Assembly: GCA_905478765.1 (NCBI GenBank)
Contig: CAJQJY010000004.1
Coordinates: 1-64,000, forward strand
Length of the DNA: 64,000 nt
Origin: an uncultured Flavobacteriales bacterium
Lineage (GTDB): Bacteria; Bacteroidota; Bacteroidia; Flavobacteriales; BACL11
Direction: 5' to 3'
Part shown: positions 62,003-64,000 of the stretch, one piece after another
Layout of the letters: every line of letters begins with the position of its first letter
Position numbering within the stretch: position 1 is the stretch's first letter
Program-made: the position numbers and the translations under genes
Notes under the pieces: model-generated
What the model was told of the DNA's origin: nothing
Databases searched by the model: none
Seen by the model: only the letters and a program-made list of their open reading frames with translations

Positions 62003-63745
62003 ATGAAAAAACTTTATTTCATATTATTTTATTTGATTAGTGCGCCGACCTTTGCCCAATGGAAATCATATTACCCTGAAACAAACGAAAGCAAAAAGAC
62101 ACTAAAAGAACAGAATCTAGAAAAAGACAACTTTCTTTTTAATCAATATTTGTTTAATGCATTAAAAGCGAAATCATTAGAGAATTTTGAGGAATCACTA
62201 AATTTTTTTCAAAAATGTATAAAGTTAGATGATAGCCAAGCAGTACCTTTTTATGAATCAGCCGTTATCAATAAAGAGAATGGAAATTTTGATTTAGCAA
62301 CTGAACAGATTAAAACGGCAGTCACAATTGAAAATGATAACAGATGGTATGTTATAGCTTATGCTGAGATTTTGTTTTCAAACCAAGATTTTAAAAATGC
62401 CGCAATAGAATACAAAAAATTAATTGCTTTGGAGCCTGGCAATGAGGAGTTTTATTTTATGCTTTCAGACACCTATATTTACGCAAATGATTTTGAGAAA
62501 GCAATTGCAGTATATGATGAGCTAGAAAAATATAAGGGAGTTGATAAAATAATTTCTATGCAAAAACATAAATTGTATAGGAAGATTAACAATATGAAGG
62601 GAGCTATTAAGGAGTTGCAAACTATACTTATTGCTTTTCCTGATGAAATTGAGGCAATGGAGATTTTATCTGAATTGTATTTACTTAATGATGAAAAAGA
62701 GAAGGCTTTTGAACTATTTAAGAAGATAGCAGTTTTAGCACCTGAAAATGGAAGAATCCACCTTACACTAGCTGATTACTATAGGCAAAATGGAGAAAAT
62801 GAAACGTCTTATAATGAGCTAAAACTTGCTTTTAAAAGCACAAAGTTAAATATAGATACCAAGGTTAGAATTTTGATTTCTTATTATCAATTAATACCAC
62901 TAAATCCTGAGATGAGTTTACAAGCTATTGAACTTTCTGAAATTATGATCTCTGTCCACCCTAATGATTTAAAAGCAAGATCAGTTTATGCTGATATAAT
63001 GTATACTGATAATCAGTTTCAAGAAGCAAAAGAGCAATATTTATATATATTAGAACAAGATAAAAGTAAGTCACAGATATGGAGTCAAGTTTTGTTTATT
63101 CAAGCAGAACAAAATGACTTTGAGGGATTGCTTAAAACTAGTAGTGAGGCACTAGAGTATTTTCCAACTGACCCACTTTTTTATTACTTTAATGGTGTTT
63201 CTAACAAGAGGTTTAAAAATTATGATGATGCTATTAATTCACTTGAAATGGGAGTTGAGTTTGTAATTGATAATCAGAATTTATTATTAGAATTTTACTC
63301 TTCATTAGCTGATACTTATCACGCAACTAAGGCTCATAAATTGTCAGATGCGTTTTATGAAAAAGTGTTGGCTGTTGATTCTAACAATATATTGGTCTTA
63401 AATAATTACGCATACTATCTTTCTGTTAGAAAAGTAAACCTTGAAAGGGCAAAAGCAATGTCATTTAAGTGCAATGAACTAGAGCAAAATAATGGAACAT
63501 ATCAAGATACTTACGCTTGGATTTTGTTCCGGATGGGAGATTATTCAGATGCAAAAAGATGGATGCAAAAATCGCTTAAAAATGGTGGTGATAAAAACGC
63601 AGTTGTTGTTGAACATTATGGTGATATTCTTTACAAATTAGGTGAAGTTAAGTTAGCAGTTGAGCAATGGAAAATTGCTAAGGTTTTAGGTGATGGATCT
63701 AAACAATTATCTAAAAAAATTACTGAAGGAAAGCTCTATGAATAA
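62003..63745 (+). CDS. Secreted tetratricopeptide-repeat protein
   Basis: A 580-residue protein with a signal peptide (MKKLYFILFYLISAPTFAQ) and TPR repeats over almost its whole length, for example AVPFYESAVINKENGNFDLA and NNYAYYLSVRKVNLERAKAM. It has no lipobox cysteine. It should be periplasmic and act as a protein-interaction scaffold. Its stop overlaps the start of a DUF4292 lipoprotein by 8 bp, a pairing that recurs in Bacteroidota and suggests the two products work together in the envelope, though the function is not known. Confidence 0.85.
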   Translation: MKKLYFILFYLISAPTFAQWKSYYPETNESKKTLKEQNLEKDNFLFNQYLFNALKAKSLENFEESLNFFQKCIKLDDSQAVPFYESAVINKENGNFDLATEQIKTAVTIENDNRWYVIAYAEILFSNQDFKNAAIEYKKLIALEPGNEEFYFMLSDTYIYANDFEKAIAVYDELEKYKGVDKIISMQKHKLYRKINNMKGAIKELQTILIAFPDEIEAMEILSELYLLNDEKEKAFELFKKIAVLAPENGRIHLTLADYYRQNGENETSYNELKLAFKSTKLNIDTKVRILISYYQLIPLNPEMSLQAIELSEIMISVHPNDLKARSVYADIMYTDNQFQEAKEQYLYILEQDKSKSQIWSQVLFIQAEQNDFEGLLKTSSEALEYFPTDPLFYYFNGVSNKRFKNYDDAINSLEMGVEFVIDNQNLLLEFYSSLADTYHATKAHKLSDAFYEKVLAVDSNNILVLNNYAYYLSVRKVNLERAKAMSFKCNELEQNNGTYQDTYAWILFRMGDYSDAKRWMQKSLKNGGDKNAVVVEHYGDILYKLGEVKLAVEQWKIAKVLGDGSKQLSKKITEGKLYE

Positions 63746-64000
63746 GATTTGCAAACTGTTAATTACTTCATTACTCCTTCATTCTTGTGGTTTAAAAAAG
63801 GTTGATAAAGTTGATTTTTCTGTTCTACCTCAAAATGATAAAGAGTTAATAGCTAGAGTAAATGCAAACAATAACTATCCTGAATGGCTGTACTTAAAAG
63901 GAAAAATTAATTTAAAAACTAAGGATCAAAATGTAACTCTTAATGTTTCTGTAAAAAATAGAAAAGACAGTATTATTTGTCTGAATATCAGTGCTCCTTT
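63738..64000 (+). CDS. DUF4292-type lipoprotein, 3' partial
   Basis: The first 87 residues of a lipoprotein that runs off the right edge. MNKICKLLITSLLLHSCGL is a signal peptide with lipobox cysteine at residue 17. VNANNNYPEWLYLKGKINLK and a following beta-rich segment (NVTLNVSVKNRKDSIICLNI) match the start of DUF4292 proteins, whose shape recalls outer-membrane lipoprotein carriers such as LolB. The ATG lies within the last codons of the TPR gene, so the two are coupled. Confidence 0.75.
   Translation, partial: MNKICKLLITSLLLHSCGLKKVDKVDFSVLPQNDKELIARVNANNNYPEWLYLKGKINLKTKDQNVTLNVSVKNRKDSIICLNISAP

Noticed and set aside
1-64000. CRISPR arrays, insertion sequences, prophage or integrative elements
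   Set aside because: No direct repeat arrays, transposase, integrase or att-like duplication around the tRNA were seen on either strand.

Overview
The window is about 64 kb of compact, AT-rich chromosome from a member of the Bacteroidota, most likely class Flavobacteriia. Four things point there. Promoters follow the TTG-(17-23 nt)-TAnnTTTG pattern of that phylum. Several proteins carry type IX secretion (T9SS) sorting domains. Gliding and T9SS genes are present (gldH, a porW/sprE homologue). The gene neighbourhoods are typical: acpP-fabF-rnc-IPExxxVDY-pyk, bactofilin-atpZ-DUF6168-atpBEFHAG, and ileS-dksA-like-lspA. I see no insertion sequence, prophage, CRISPR array or rRNA. There is one tRNA, tRNA-Asn(GTT). 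Genes are packed with 1-17 bp overlaps, even between convergent genes, which suggests a streamlined genome.

Layout. 1-6.3 kb: tail of a large T9SS cargo protein, then ileS, a DksA/TraR-like gene and lspA (+), followed by asd and a sulfotransferase-like gene (-). 6.3-9 kb: a frameshifted remnant of a secreted protein, uvrC and a small unknown. 9-16 kb: lysS (-), then a + run of phosphosugar isomerase, lipB, a serine hydrolase, a DEDD exonuclease and a fused peptide-ABC ATPase, ending in a decayed ORF. 16.4-22.8 kb: a minus-strand operon holB-ricT-gldH-PBP1A-scoA-scoB. 22.8-26.4 kb: pgk, cvpA, two small unknowns, pheS. 26.5-31.6 kb: the minus-strand operon acpP-fabF-rnc-IPExxxVDY-pyk-M42 peptidase. 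31.7-35.4 kb: purN-rnhA, a PfkB kinase, tRNA-Asn, a secreted beta-propeller and a small lipoprotein. 35.4-42.9 kb: rnr, a Kazal/Omp28-type T9SS protein, a 555-bp AT desert, rpiB, an M28 peptidase and a PET-hydrolase-like T9SS serine hydrolase. 42.9-50.7 kb: an ALDH7-type dehydrogenase and an M23-GH3-dxr-rseP-antiporter operon. 50.7-59.3 kb: porW/sprE, bactofilin and the ATP synthase operon without beta and epsilon subunits. 59.4-64 kb: enoyl-CoA hydratase, a flippase, dut, a TPR protein and the start of a DUF4292 lipoprotein.

Most of the window is core metabolism. The points most worth a second look are: (1) an IleRS whose HIGH motif reads GIHH, the arrangement linked to extreme mupirocin resistance; (2) a secreted serine hydrolase with the full active-site layout of PET hydrolases plus a T9SS tail; (3) an rnc gene with no ATG/GTG/TTG start whose 5' coding region contains a terminator-grade hairpin; (4) a 32-bp spacer that appears to hold two divergent leaderless promoters, and further genes with the same promoter-to-ATG geometry; (5) a 16-bp hairpin between atpE and atpF; and (6) a bactofilin and a membrane-anchored M23 peptidase flanking porW. 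I did not find a clear multi-gene system of unknown type.
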